DNA of 64,000 bases from Rhodonellum sp041748555 (GTDB lineage Bacteria; Bacteroidota; Bacteroidia; Cytophagales; Cyclobacteriaceae). Positions 7,415 through 14,876 of this stretch are shown piece by piece. Position numbers and translations under genes: made by a program. Each line of letters opens with the position of its first letter. Position 1 is the first letter of the stretch. The notes beneath the pieces were generated by a model. It saw only the letters and a program-made list of their open reading frames with translations, was not told the origin of the DNA and did no database searches. The stretch is taken from NCBI GenBank assembly GCA_041748555.1, contig JBGTDA010000034.1, positions 62,001 through 126,000 of the forward strand, given 5' to 3'.

Positions 7415-8874
7415 CCTATCAATTCCTTAAGTCTCACCAAAGCTTCCCTTCTCTCCGAATCCACCTGTTCAATTTCGCTGATAATATCCAAAGGTTTTTC
7501 ATAGACCACATCCTCGTGAACAGTTTCTTTGTAGCGGTTGATGCTCAGGTCCCAGGTGTTGGACTGGATCTCGCTGAGCGGAACCATAAAGCTTTTTTCG
7601 GTTCTGGCCCTTTTGGTTTCGTGCTTTTTGTTTTTCCAGCGGCTGAGAATATCGGGAATGTCGTTGTGGTCTACGGGTTGGCGCTTGTCATCCAGGCTCA
7701 GCCCATCGGCTTCCATATGGTAAAACCAGACATGATCCGTGCCCCCGCTTCCGGTTTTGGTAAAGATCATAATGGCTGTGCTCACCCCTGCATAAGGTTT
7801 GAAAACCCCGCTTGGCATGCTGATGATGGCTTCCAGGCGGTTGTTGCCGATGATCTCCTCCCGGATCTGTTTGTGGGCGTTGCTGCTTCCGAAAAGCACC
7901 CCGTCCGGCACGATCACCGCACAGCGGCCACCGGTTTTCAGGGCACGCAGCATCAGTGCCAGAAAAAGCAGCTCCGTTTTTTTTGTTTTCACGGTCTGAA
8001 GCAGGCCGCTTTCCACGGAGTCATAATCCAGGCTGCCCTTGAAAGGTGGATTGGCCAGCACCAATGTTGCCCGGTTTTTCAGTTCCGAATTGCCTTCGCT
8101 CAATGCATCTTTGGCGATCAGCACCGGGTTTTCTATGCCATGCAGCTGCAGGTTCATCGCCCCGATCCGCAACATGGTCGGGTCGAACTCCACCCCGATA
8201 AATTTCTCGTTGTTATAATGCTCCCTGAATTTCTTTTCCAGAAACCAGTCTTTGTGGTGCGTATGGTAATATTCCCCAGAAGCCACGATAAAACCCGCCG
8301 TCCCACAGCTGGGATCCAGGATCACATCGTCCTTGGCAGGTTCCATCATATCCACCATCATCTTGATGATATGACGGGGTGTGCGGAACTGACCGTTTTG
8401 TCCCGCCGAAGCGATTTTGCTGAGCAGGTACTCATATAGATCCCCTTTGGTATCGCGGTCATCCATCACGATCTTGTCGATCAGCTGCACCACCTGATCC
8501 AGCAGCCGCGGCGTCGGGATCATAAAAGTGGCCCCCTTCATATGCTGCCCAAAGACAGAACCCTTCACCCCCACATTTTTCATATGGTCAAAAACCGAAT
8601 CCGGCTTCGTAAACAACAGGAACATCTCCTCCGGATTCTTATGCCGGAAACTGCTCCAGCGGAGGTTGGCTTGGTTCGGGTTGAAAAAGCCATCCGTCAG
8701 GGGAATATTGAGCAGGTTGGCCTGTTTCTCCTTGGTGACCTGCATTTCATCGAGTCTACGGATAAAGATCAGGTAAGTGATCTGTTCGATGACCGTCAGT
8801 GGATTACTCACCCCACCCGTCCAAAAAGCCTCCCATAAACGATCTACCTGACTTCTGATTTCTCCTGTAAGCAT
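7411..8874 (-). CDS. hsdM: Type I DNA methyltransferase subunit (HsdM)
   Basis: 487 residues, a gamma-class N6-adenine methyltransferase. An N-terminal helical HsdM domain (about 8-140) is followed by the SAM-binding motif DPSCGTAGF (187-195) and the catalytic NPPF (275-278). It methylates adenine in the site chosen by HsdS and forms the M2S core that HsdR joins. It is the first gene of the hsdM-hsdS-hsdR operon. The roughly 175 bp upstream up to the GIY-YIG gene hold the likely promoter, but I cannot pick out a convincing consensus. The gene is intact and of normal family length. Confidence 0.95.
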   Translation of the reverse strand: MLTGEIRSQVDRLWEAFWTGGVSNPLTVIEQITYLIFIRRLDEMQVTKEKQANLLNIPLTDGFFNPNQANLRWSSFRHKNPEEMFLLFTKPDSVFDHMKNVGVKGSVFGQHMKGATFMIPTPRLLDQVVQLIDKIVMDDRDTKGDLYEYLLSKIASAGQNGQFRTPRHIIKMMVDMMEPAKDDVILDPSCGTAGFIVASGEYYHTHHKDWFLEKKFREHYNNEKFIGVEFDPTMLRIGAMNLQLHGIENPVLIAKDALSEGNSELKNRATLVLANPPFKGSLDYDSVESGLLQTVKTKKTELLFLALMLRALKTGGRCAVIVPDGVLFGSSNAHKQIREEIIGNNRLEAIISMPSGVFKPYAGVSTAIMIFTKTGSGGTDHVWFYHMEADGLSLDDKRQPVDHNDIPDILSRWKNKKHETKRARTEKSFMVPLSEIQSNTWDLSINRYKETVHEDVVYEKPLDIISEIEQVDSERREALVRLKELIG

Positions 8875-9004
8875 TGCTAAAATTTCTCTTTTTGTTGAAG
8901 ACCTAAAAGCATGAAAAGGTAATTAAGGAAGCTTTGGGTCATTGGGAGTTAAAAATATAGGGAATAGTTGGGATTCGGGAGGTTTTTTTGGGATAGTTTA
9001 AAAA

Positions 9005-9155
9005 AGATATGCCTTTGGCAAGAGGGCTTCGACTTCGCTGGCTTCGACTTCGCTCAACCACCGATGTCTCCGCAGTCGTCATCCGGACCCTGAGCGGAGT
9101 CGAAGGGACCGGAGTCGAAGGGACCGGAGCCGAAGGGACCGGAGCCGAAGGGACG
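9005..9155. repeat. CTTCGACT-type interspersed repeat with 15-bp tandem array
   Basis: Two copies of GGCTTCGACTTCGCT (about 9026-9055) face a CCCTGAGCGGAGTCGAAGG sequence (9088-9107), so the outer parts can pair as an imperfect palindrome. Next to it are four 15-bp units of the form GGAG(T/C)CGAAGGGAC(C/G) at 9096-9110, 9111-9125, 9126-9140 and 9141-9155. This GGAGTCGAAGG style of sequence is a common short interspersed repeat in Bacteroidota genomes. It lies inside the 3' end of the GIY-YIG gene. Confidence 0.7.
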
Positions 9156-9452
9156 GTTTTTAAAATAACTTTCATTCATACATTCCGCCATTTTCTTTAA
9201 TTCTTCGGCAAAGCCATTCATCAAAGCTTCTTTCTTTTTTCTTGACCATCCCTGAACTTGCTTTTCCCGGTAAAATGCCTCGTCTATTCTTTGATATTCT
9301 TCGAAAAATATCAACTTCACCGGCAATCTTTTTTTGGTATGATTACTCCCTTCTCCTGCCTTATGCTGTGCTAACCGCAAATCAAGGTATTGCGTGCTTC
9401 CTGTGTAATAGCTCCCATCCGAACATTCCAATATGTACATGTAGCCTTTCAT
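9054..9452 (-). CDS. GIY-YIG nuclease-family protein with repeat-encoded tail
   Basis: 132 residues. The first 95 or so form a GIY-YIG domain: a YMYILECSDGSYYTGST core, a nearby R-LAQH motif, and a downstream ERxxQGWSR-like helix (seen as YREKQVQGWSR). This small, single-domain group is common in Bacteroidota and mostly uncharacterised; relatives include UvrC and homing nucleases. The last 30 residues are not family-like: four G-P-F-(G/D)-S units encoded by a 15-bp tandem repeat (9096-9155), then a tail read from a repeat element. The original stop was probably lost when the repeats arose at the 3' end. Function in defence, repair or repeat mobility is open. Confidence 0.8.
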   Translation of the reverse strand: MKGYMYILECSDGSYYTGSTQYLDLRLAQHKAGEGSNHTKKRLPVKLIFFEEYQRIDEAFYREKQVQGWSRKKKEALMNGFAEELKKMAECMNESYFKNRPFGSGPFGSGPFDSGPFDSAQGPDDDCGDIGG

Positions 9453-9647
9453 GGTATTTGTTTTTGTAGAGTGAGTGGACGATTCCTCCTCATGGTTTTA
9501 TTTTCCAAAGGAGAATGTGATTTGACAGTTAAAATGGCGATAACCTTAGCAAGAACATAGGGTTGATCTATTTGTCTCTACCTCACAGTTTGTATCTTTT
9601 TTCGATCTTATTTAAAAACATTCACATCATACAGGTGTTTCTTTATG

Positions 9648-9977
9648 TCAGGCTTCATAAATCAGGACTTTGCTTTTGTTTAAGCTCTCAATAAAGTAGG
9701 GATTGGATAGTGAACGTTCTGTGATTATGTCTATCTCACGGTTAAAAATTTCCCTTAATCTGTAATGTAATTGGAAGTAGTTCTCTGAATATTCTCCTGG
9801 AGATATGCTTTCATCAAATGATATCAGAAAGTCAATGTCGCTGTTCTCTCCGAATCTGTCAGCAGTTACGGCAGAACCAAATGCATAAAGCCTTTTTATC
9901 TTTAGCTTTTCACAAATGTCTTTCAGTTCATCTTTTCGTTCTTCAATAATCGCATGCATATCAGTGTCTTTCTTCAA
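9648..9977 (-). CDS. Solitary minimal nucleotidyltransferase (MNT, antitoxin-like)
   Basis: 109 residues with the nucleotidyltransferase core: GSAVTADRF, then S-D-I-D-F, giving the G-S-x(10-11)-D-x-D metal-binding pattern, and a third acidic strand (REIDII). This is the MNT fold of HEPN/MNT pairs, in which MNT AMPylates and silences the HEPN RNase (established for MntA-HepT). Here there is no HEPN gene on either side: upstream is an esterase on the other strand, downstream is a 170-bp spacer and then the GIY-YIG gene. An internal ATG at 9959 is an alternative start. The protein is far too short to be a CD-NTase. Confidence 0.8.
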   Translation of the reverse strand: MKKDTDMHAIIEERKDELKDICEKLKIKRLYAFGSAVTADRFGENSDIDFLISFDESISPGEYSENYFQLHYRLREIFNREIDIITERSLSNPYFIESLNKSKVLIYEA

Positions 9978-10074
9978 ATCTAGGCAATTTTCGCCAATTG
10001 CCCATTTGATTATAGGGGATTAATCTCTAGCTTAGTTACCGTCAGAATATCAAAATCCAACAATTGATTATTTT

Positions 10075-11157
10075 ATGAAAACATCTTTAAAACCCCGCCT
10101 CCTACCCTATTTACTTTCTTTTATTTGCTGTTGTTGTTTGCTGCCCGCAATGGGTCAGAGCAGTGGCGACAAGGAAGGCACTGTTGAAAGGATAAAAGTT
10201 CATGGGAAATCACTGGAAGGTAATCTGGCGGGGGACTCGCCCGATCGGGATGTTTCAATTTATCTGCCCCCGGGTTATGCTTCCAATCCGGATAAACAGT
10301 ACCCGGTGGTGTATTTTCTGCATGGATTTACGGACAGCGATGCACAATGGTATGGCCATGAGAAACATTGGATCAATCTACCCGAGGTGGTCAATAAGGC
10401 CATGGCCACGGGTCAACTGAATGAGATGATACTGGTTACCCCAAATGCCTTTACCCGCTTTAAGGGCAGTTTTTATACCAATTCCGTTACCAATGGCAAC
10501 TGGGAGGATTTTGTGGCCAAAGAACTTGTGGCTTACATTGACAGCCATTACCGCACCATCCCTGAGGCGGAAAGCCGGGGGATCGCAGGGCACTCCATGG
10601 GTGGTTATGGCGCTTTTCGTCTGGGACAAAAATATCCTGACACATTCTCGAGTATGTACCTGTTGAGTCCCTGTTGCCTCTCCCTTACTGCTGATGCAAT
10701 CAAAACCCTGGATCAATTTCCGGATCTGGATCATATTGAAAACCAAACCCAGATAGACACCTCCGATTTCGGCATAAAAGCGGCTTTTGCCACGGCAGCG
10801 GCCTGGTCACCGAATCCCAACCAGCCACCCTTTTACCTGGATATGCCCAAGGAGAACGGGGAATTGCAGCCCTTGGTCGTCGCAAAGAGAATGGCCAATC
10901 TGGGCATTGCCACCTTGGACCAAAACATCACTTCCGTAAAAAAACTGAAGGCCATTGCTTTCGATGCCGGTGATGAGGATCAGCCGATTGCTGCGGGACT
11001 TGAAGATTTGGACAGGCAGCTGAACAATTACGGTATTTCTCATGAATTTGAGATTTACAAAGGCGATCACCTGAATAAGATCGCAGAAAGGATCGAAACC
11101 AAAATGCTGAAATTCTTTTCTGAAAATCTGAATTTTCAGTCTGCGGGAGAAGATTAA
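10075..11157 (+). CDS. Secreted alpha/beta-hydrolase esterase (esterase D/feruloyl-esterase-like)
   Basis: 360 residues. A Sec signal peptide (about 1-27) ends before QSSGD. The mature protein has the putative-esterase fold: YPVVYFLHGFTD (oxyanion strand), the nucleophile elbow G172-H-S174-M-G-G, an acidic segment (FDAGDED) and a late histidine (KGDHLNK, about 333). Family relatives hydrolyse acyl or feruloyl esters on carbohydrates or S-formylglutathione; a periplasmic carbohydrate esterase is the likelier role here given the signal peptide. It stands alone, with convergent or divergent neighbours. A cluster of cysteines in the signal peptide (ICCCCLL) is unusual, but I see no clear lipobox with a +2 residue that would prove lipidation. 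Confidence 0.85.
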   Translation: MKTSLKPRLLPYLLSFICCCCLLPAMGQSSGDKEGTVERIKVHGKSLEGNLAGDSPDRDVSIYLPPGYASNPDKQYPVVYFLHGFTDSDAQWYGHEKHWINLPEVVNKAMATGQLNEMILVTPNAFTRFKGSFYTNSVTNGNWEDFVAKELVAYIDSHYRTIPEAESRGIAGHSMGGYGAFRLGQKYPDTFSSMYLLSPCCLSLTADAIKTLDQFPDLDHIENQTQIDTSDFGIKAAFATAAAWSPNPNQPPFYLDMPKENGELQPLVVAKRMANLGIATLDQNITSVKKLKAIAFDAGDEDQPIAAGLEDLDRQLNNYGISHEFEIYKGDHLNKIAERIETKMLKFFSENLNFQSAGED

Positions 11158-11422
11158 AAATCAAGTTTCGATGTTCCCGATTGATACCATCACACCGGTT
11201 TAAAAGGTCAGTGGAATAATTGGGATAAATGGAGTTCAAAAACCAACTATTTTAGGGGGGGTTATTTTGGCTTCAAAAAATAAAGTATAAAAATGAAATC
11301 TTATTCTGAGAAGATTTTAATTTATAATGTCACCTTTTACAAATGTTTCCATGCTTCATCTTCCTCTGGTTTGTTCCACTCTTTTTTTAATGCGATTTCA
11401 GAAAGAAGGTACTCTGTCAGGC

Positions 11423-11531
11423 AAAAGGCTAGGAGACCGAAGACCGAAGTCGGAAGAAGCCATCAATCTAGCATATGGCAGAGGATCCTTTGGTTTTTGT
11501 CATTTACAGGCATCATTGCGGATATCCATAT
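11423..11531 (+). repeat. Interspersed MITE-like repeat, copy A
   Basis: About 100 bp that match, on the opposite strand, the repeat at 59863-60005. Shared blocks include CCGAAGTCGGAAGAAGCC, ATCAATCTAGCAT, GGCAGAGGATCCTTTGG and ATTGCGGATATCCAT, with a few substitutions. This copy carries a small tandem duplication (GACCGAA twice) and lacks one end. It lies in a gene-free stretch. Confidence 0.8.
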
Positions 11532-11805
11532 AAATAAATCTTCTTTAAAAATTCAAGCAATTCATTCTTTTCGGCTCTTCTTTTAAGTTGATGCTCTTTT
11601 CCATATTTAATTTTTCAGTGGAATTCCATTCATCTTTACTAAACTAAAGTTTTTTTGATTTTTCAAACAAAACTTTTCATAACTCTTTTGTAGATAACTT
11701 TAGAATTTAAAAAATTTACAAATTACTTCCGAAATTGGGTTTCCTTCATGATTTCAAAAGGGGTTTGTTCGAGGGAATTGGTTAGGAATGTCTCTCAGCA
11801 TACTT

Positions 11806-11920
11806 ATCTTCTTCGCCCAACCCGGCAAAGACTTTTCCATAGCTTTCCTTGCAACTTGAATTGAATTCATTTTTTTCTTAAGTGCGCAAATTCATCGCAG
11901 GTTTTACCAAAGGTTTGGCC
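11806..11920 (-). pseudogene. Relic of a gluconate 2-dehydrogenase subunit 3 gene
   Basis: Read on the minus strand this stretch gives FGKTCDEFAH, then after a frameshift EFNSSCKESYGKVFAGLGEEDK in two pieces. Both align without gaps to the intact subunit 3 protein encoded at 16155-16748 (FAKTYDEKAQ and KFNAGCKETYGKVFAELSEEDK respectively). The rest of the gene is gone. The divergence is well beyond a recent duplication of the neighbouring gene, so this is an old, decayed paralogue. The surrounding 950 bp (11158-12109) otherwise hold only the repeat copy and AT-rich sequence. Confidence 0.75.
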
Positions 11921-12109
11921 TCGGAAATATGTGGGACCGGGCCGGATATATTTTCACTTCAAAGTCAATTGAAAGCATTTTGAGCTTATATTAATATTTA
12001 ATAAAATATTGGTTAAAAATGAATAGGAATTTCTTTGAAAGTTTAAAGATTTTTCCTTAAATTTTATACACTTTTTATTCACTTTTTATTCACTTTAAAA
12101 CTAACAGCT

Positions 12110-12301
12110 ATGTACAATCCGGTAAAATCAAAATCCATAAGTTTGTTGGCTACAGAAGCTCCCGCACTGGTAGTTTCTACGGTAATCGCTGAATTTTTTT
12201 TCAAATTCGGCTCGTTTTCTTTGGAACTCATAGGGTTCTTTTTTACATGGTATTCATTAAGCAGATTAATCAGCTTTTTGATTCCAAGAAAATCTCAGTA
12301 A
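12110..12301 (+). CDS. Small hydrophobic protein upstream of propeller protein
   Basis: 63 residues, family not recognised. A polar start (YNPVKSKS) is followed by one long hydrophobic region (about 10-58) that could form one or two membrane helices, ending in PRKSQ. It lies 28 bp upstream of the coiled-coil/propeller gene on the same strand. It is preceded by a very AT-rich leader with two tandem copies of CTTTTTATTCA (about 12070-12092). Codon usage looks coding, but without homologues the evidence is mainly position and hydrophobicity. It could anchor its neighbour to the membrane. Confidence 0.5.
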   Translation: MYNPVKSKSISLLATEAPALVVSTVIAEFFFKFGSFSLELIGFFFTWYSLSRLISFLIPRKSQ

Positions 12302-12329
12302 TCAATCAACGTCATAATGATCTGAAGGA

Positions 12330-14186
12330 ATGAAAGACGAGGAGAATGAATCCGAAAATGCCAAATTGTTCAAACAATTAATCGAACAATCAAAGTATCA
12401 AAATCATTTTTTGGGTAGTATGATGAATCATTTCGATACCATGATCTGCCAGCTTGAGAAAATATCCAAACAAACCTGCTATTCCCTTAATGAACTTCAC
12501 AGGCAAACGGGTATACAAAAATCCCTGGCAAAGGATATCTCTTTTATTTTGGAGCTCTATAAGCAGGAAAATCCCGGTGCGGTATTAAGGATCAAGGAAC
12601 TGGAGGAATTAAAGAAAAAAATTGAAGAATGTTGTCCCCCGGATGAAAAGGAAGATGTTTTCTGCAGGTATATTCCCTGCTTTAAACCCCAAAAACCAGA
12701 TCGTGGAGACAATGATTCCAAAGAGGGTAAATCAATTCCCAAAAGGGTTAAAGATGCCCCCTATAAACCGGTTCCCAAGCAGGACAAACCAAAAGACCAA
12801 CCCAATCAAAGACCTGCACGGATAGTTCCTAAAGGGCCATTTAAGGGACTGATCAACGAATCCCAAGGTTCAGGTATAAAACAAATGAGCGGTGCCGATG
12901 ACCCGGTGGTTTTTAACAAGTACACTTTGAATACTTCTGTTGCCCCGGCAAGTGCCAATGCTGCTGATATCAGCGGAGCAGACAGTGGTGAGGTGGTCAT
13001 GCTATCGGGCAACTGGTATGCGCAATATTCCACTGACGGGGGACAAAACTTTACCACGATCAATCCTACTACCGTTTTTCCCAATACATTGGCAGGTGGG
13101 TTTTGTTGTGACCAGGTGATTCAATATGTTCCCGGTATTGACAGGTTTATTTGGCTTTTGCAGTATTCTCAGGCGGCAACGGGGCCCAATGCATACCGGT
13201 TGGCATCTGCAAGCCCACAAGATATCGTCAACAGTAACTGTACCGCCTGGACCTATTGGGATCTTACTTCGGATTCGTTTGGTTTAGGCACAGACTGGAT
13301 GGATTATCCGAGTCTTGGTGTCGGTGATAATTTTTTATATTTGAGTTTCGACGTATTGGACACGACACCGGATGGGGTGGCAGACAATGGGTTGGTAGTT
13401 GTTAGAATTCCGCTGGATGAGATTCAGCAAAGTGTGACCATAAATTTCAGGTTTACTAACCCTGCGGATTCGGCGGTAGCATGGGGCAGCTATGTATCTC
13501 AAAATACCGGTAATGAAGTGTTTTGGGCGGGACATATCGACAACAGCACAATGCGTGTTTTTAGCTGGCACGAAAGTTCGACAGGTTATTTCTGGAGAAG
13601 TGTAGATGTAAACAACTGGCCCAACAATACCCTGTCCTCATCAGGACCCAATGGGAATAACTGGTTTGGCTGGGGCTTCCCAAACAATGCCATCATTGGC
13701 ATAACAAGAAGACAAAATGAACTTTGGTTGGCCTGGACAGCCAGTAATGGCGACGGTGGTTCAGGAGGATTTAATTTTCCGCATCCCCATGTTCAGATAG
13801 CCAAAGTGAATATAGGATCATATGATTTGTTTGAACAAATGCAGGTATGGAATCCCGACCTTGCTTTTGGATATCCAAGCCTTGCCACAAACTCGAACAA
13901 TGAAGTTGGGATCGCTTTGGGTTGGGGCGGCGGGGGCACATTGCATGCCAACAGTGCCGTGGGAATCATGGGTGATTATGTGGTTTGGTACAGGGATGGA
14001 AGTGACTGGACCCATACCCGATGGGGCGATTATGTCACTGTCAGGCGGGCCTTTGCCACGAGAGGTTATTTCGCAGGATTCGGATATGTGATTGTACAGG
14101 ACGGTACTACTACAGCAGGTCATCGGTTTGATCCCTATTATGTTTTGTTTGGCAGACAATCCCAGGCCCCTCCACCGATTGGATAA
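12330..14186 (+). CDS. Coiled-coil plus beta-propeller protein of unknown function
   Basis: 618 residues with no signal peptide. Residues 1-110 are helical and coiled-coil-like, then come two cysteine pairs or singles (ECCPP, FCRYIPCF). A lysine/proline-rich linker spans about 120-180. Residues 190-610 form strand-rich repeats with Asp/Gly/Trp turns (WYAQYSTDGGQNF, RFIWLLQYS, RVFSWHESS, VVWYRDGSDW, RWGDYV), like a sialidase/BNR-type propeller. No catalytic Arg triad or sialidase Asp-box series is clear. Such propellers usually bind glycans or proteins outside the cell, yet this one lacks an export signal, so export by another route or a cytoplasmic role is possible. Its only co-directional partner is the 63-residue membrane protein just upstream. 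Confidence 0.7.
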   Translation: MKDEENESENAKLFKQLIEQSKYQNHFLGSMMNHFDTMICQLEKISKQTCYSLNELHRQTGIQKSLAKDISFILELYKQENPGAVLRIKELEELKKKIEECCPPDEKEDVFCRYIPCFKPQKPDRGDNDSKEGKSIPKRVKDAPYKPVPKQDKPKDQPNQRPARIVPKGPFKGLINESQGSGIKQMSGADDPVVFNKYTLNTSVAPASANAADISGADSGEVVMLSGNWYAQYSTDGGQNFTTINPTTVFPNTLAGGFCCDQVIQYVPGIDRFIWLLQYSQAATGPNAYRLASASPQDIVNSNCTAWTYWDLTSDSFGLGTDWMDYPSLGVGDNFLYLSFDVLDTTPDGVADNGLVVVRIPLDEIQQSVTINFRFTNPADSAVAWGSYVSQNTGNEVFWAGHIDNSTMRVFSWHESSTGYFWRSVDVNNWPNNTLSSSGPNGNNWFGWGFPNNAIIGITRRQNELWLAWTASNGDGGSGGFNFPHPHVQIAKVNIGSYDLFEQMQVWNPDLAFGYPSLATNSNNEVGIALGWGGGGTLHANSAVGIMGDYVVWYRDGSDWTHTRWGDYVTVRRAFATRGYFAGFGYVIVQDGTTTAGHRFDPYYVLFGRQSQAPPPIG

Positions 14187-14331
14187 AAGTTTTGGGAAAT
14201 GCTGATTGGTAGAAAACTACATAATTACTTGATTATTAGATATTTGTATTTATTTTTATCAATCTTTAGTTGATATTCTTCTTAATGAAAGGGAACCATC
14301 ATATAATTATACATTATTAACTTTCAATAAT

Positions 14332-14871
14332 ATGAAACTTATCTCTAAAATCGGAATTATTGCCTCAGGTATCGTTTCAGTCCCTTTGATTGCGGCTTTG
14401 TTTGTCAAAAAAAAATATGCAGTTGACCGGGAAGTCACCATCAAAAGAAGTAGACAGGAGGTATTTGATTACATCAAATACCTTAAGAACCAAGACCACT
14501 ACAGCAAGTGGGCAACCATGGATCCTTTAATGAAAAAAACCTATCAGGGTACGGATGGTACAGTTGGGTTTATCTCTGGATGGTCGAGTGAAAAGGATGA
14601 CGTGGGAAAAGGAGAACAGGAAATCGTGAACATAAAAGAGGGGGAAAGAATAGATTATGAGCTCCGTTTCAAAAAACCATTTAAATCAACTTCACCTGCC
14701 TACATGACCCTGGAAAGTGAAATGGGTAATCGAACCAAGGTTAAATGGGGATTCAGTGGCCAAATGGATTATCCCATGAATCTGATGTTGCTTTTTATGG
14801 ATATTGAAAAGATGGTCGGAAATGATCTTGAAGAAGGACTACAGAGGCTCAAAGTTCAGCTGGAAAAATAA
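14332..14871 (+). CDS. Membrane-anchored SRPBCC (polyketide cyclase-like) protein
   Basis: 179 residues. An N-terminal hydrophobic segment (about 8-26) is followed by a positively charged KKKYAVDREV start and an SRPBCC/START-like domain: strand, helix with VFDYIKYLKNQDHYSKW, a GT-GTVGFIS strand pair, and the C-terminal long helix. Members of this family bind hydrophobic ligands; no specific ligand is suggested here. The gene converges with the TIR-STING gene, the two stops being about 5 bp apart, with no terminator hairpin visible between them. There is no evidence linking the two functionally. Confidence 0.8.
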   Translation: MKLISKIGIIASGIVSVPLIAALFVKKKYAVDREVTIKRSRQEVFDYIKYLKNQDHYSKWATMDPLMKKTYQGTDGTVGFISGWSSEKDDVGKGEQEIVNIKEGERIDYELRFKKPFKSTSPAYMTLESEMGNRTKVKWGFSGQMDYPMNLMLLFMDIEKMVGNDLEEGLQRLKVQLEK

Positions 14872-14876
14872 GGCTG

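Noticed and set aside
7393..8439. 348-codon plus-strand frame
   Set aside because: Antisense to hsdM; no independent evidence of coding.
8939..9175. 78-codon minus-strand frame overlapping the GIY-YIG 3' end
   Set aside because: Created by the 15-bp tandem repeat read in another frame.
9648..9977. Nucleotidyltransferase as the missing CD-NTase for the TIR-STING protein
   Set aside because: At 109 residues it is a minimal MNT domain; CD-NTases are about three times longer with a helical second domain.
2169..9977. HEPN and MNT genes as one classical HEPN-MNT pair
   Set aside because: They are about 7 kb apart with four genes between them; such pairs are normally adjacent and overlapping.
11293..11586. 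97-codon plus-strand frame
   Set aside because: It spans the interspersed repeat copy A and shows no conserved protein features.
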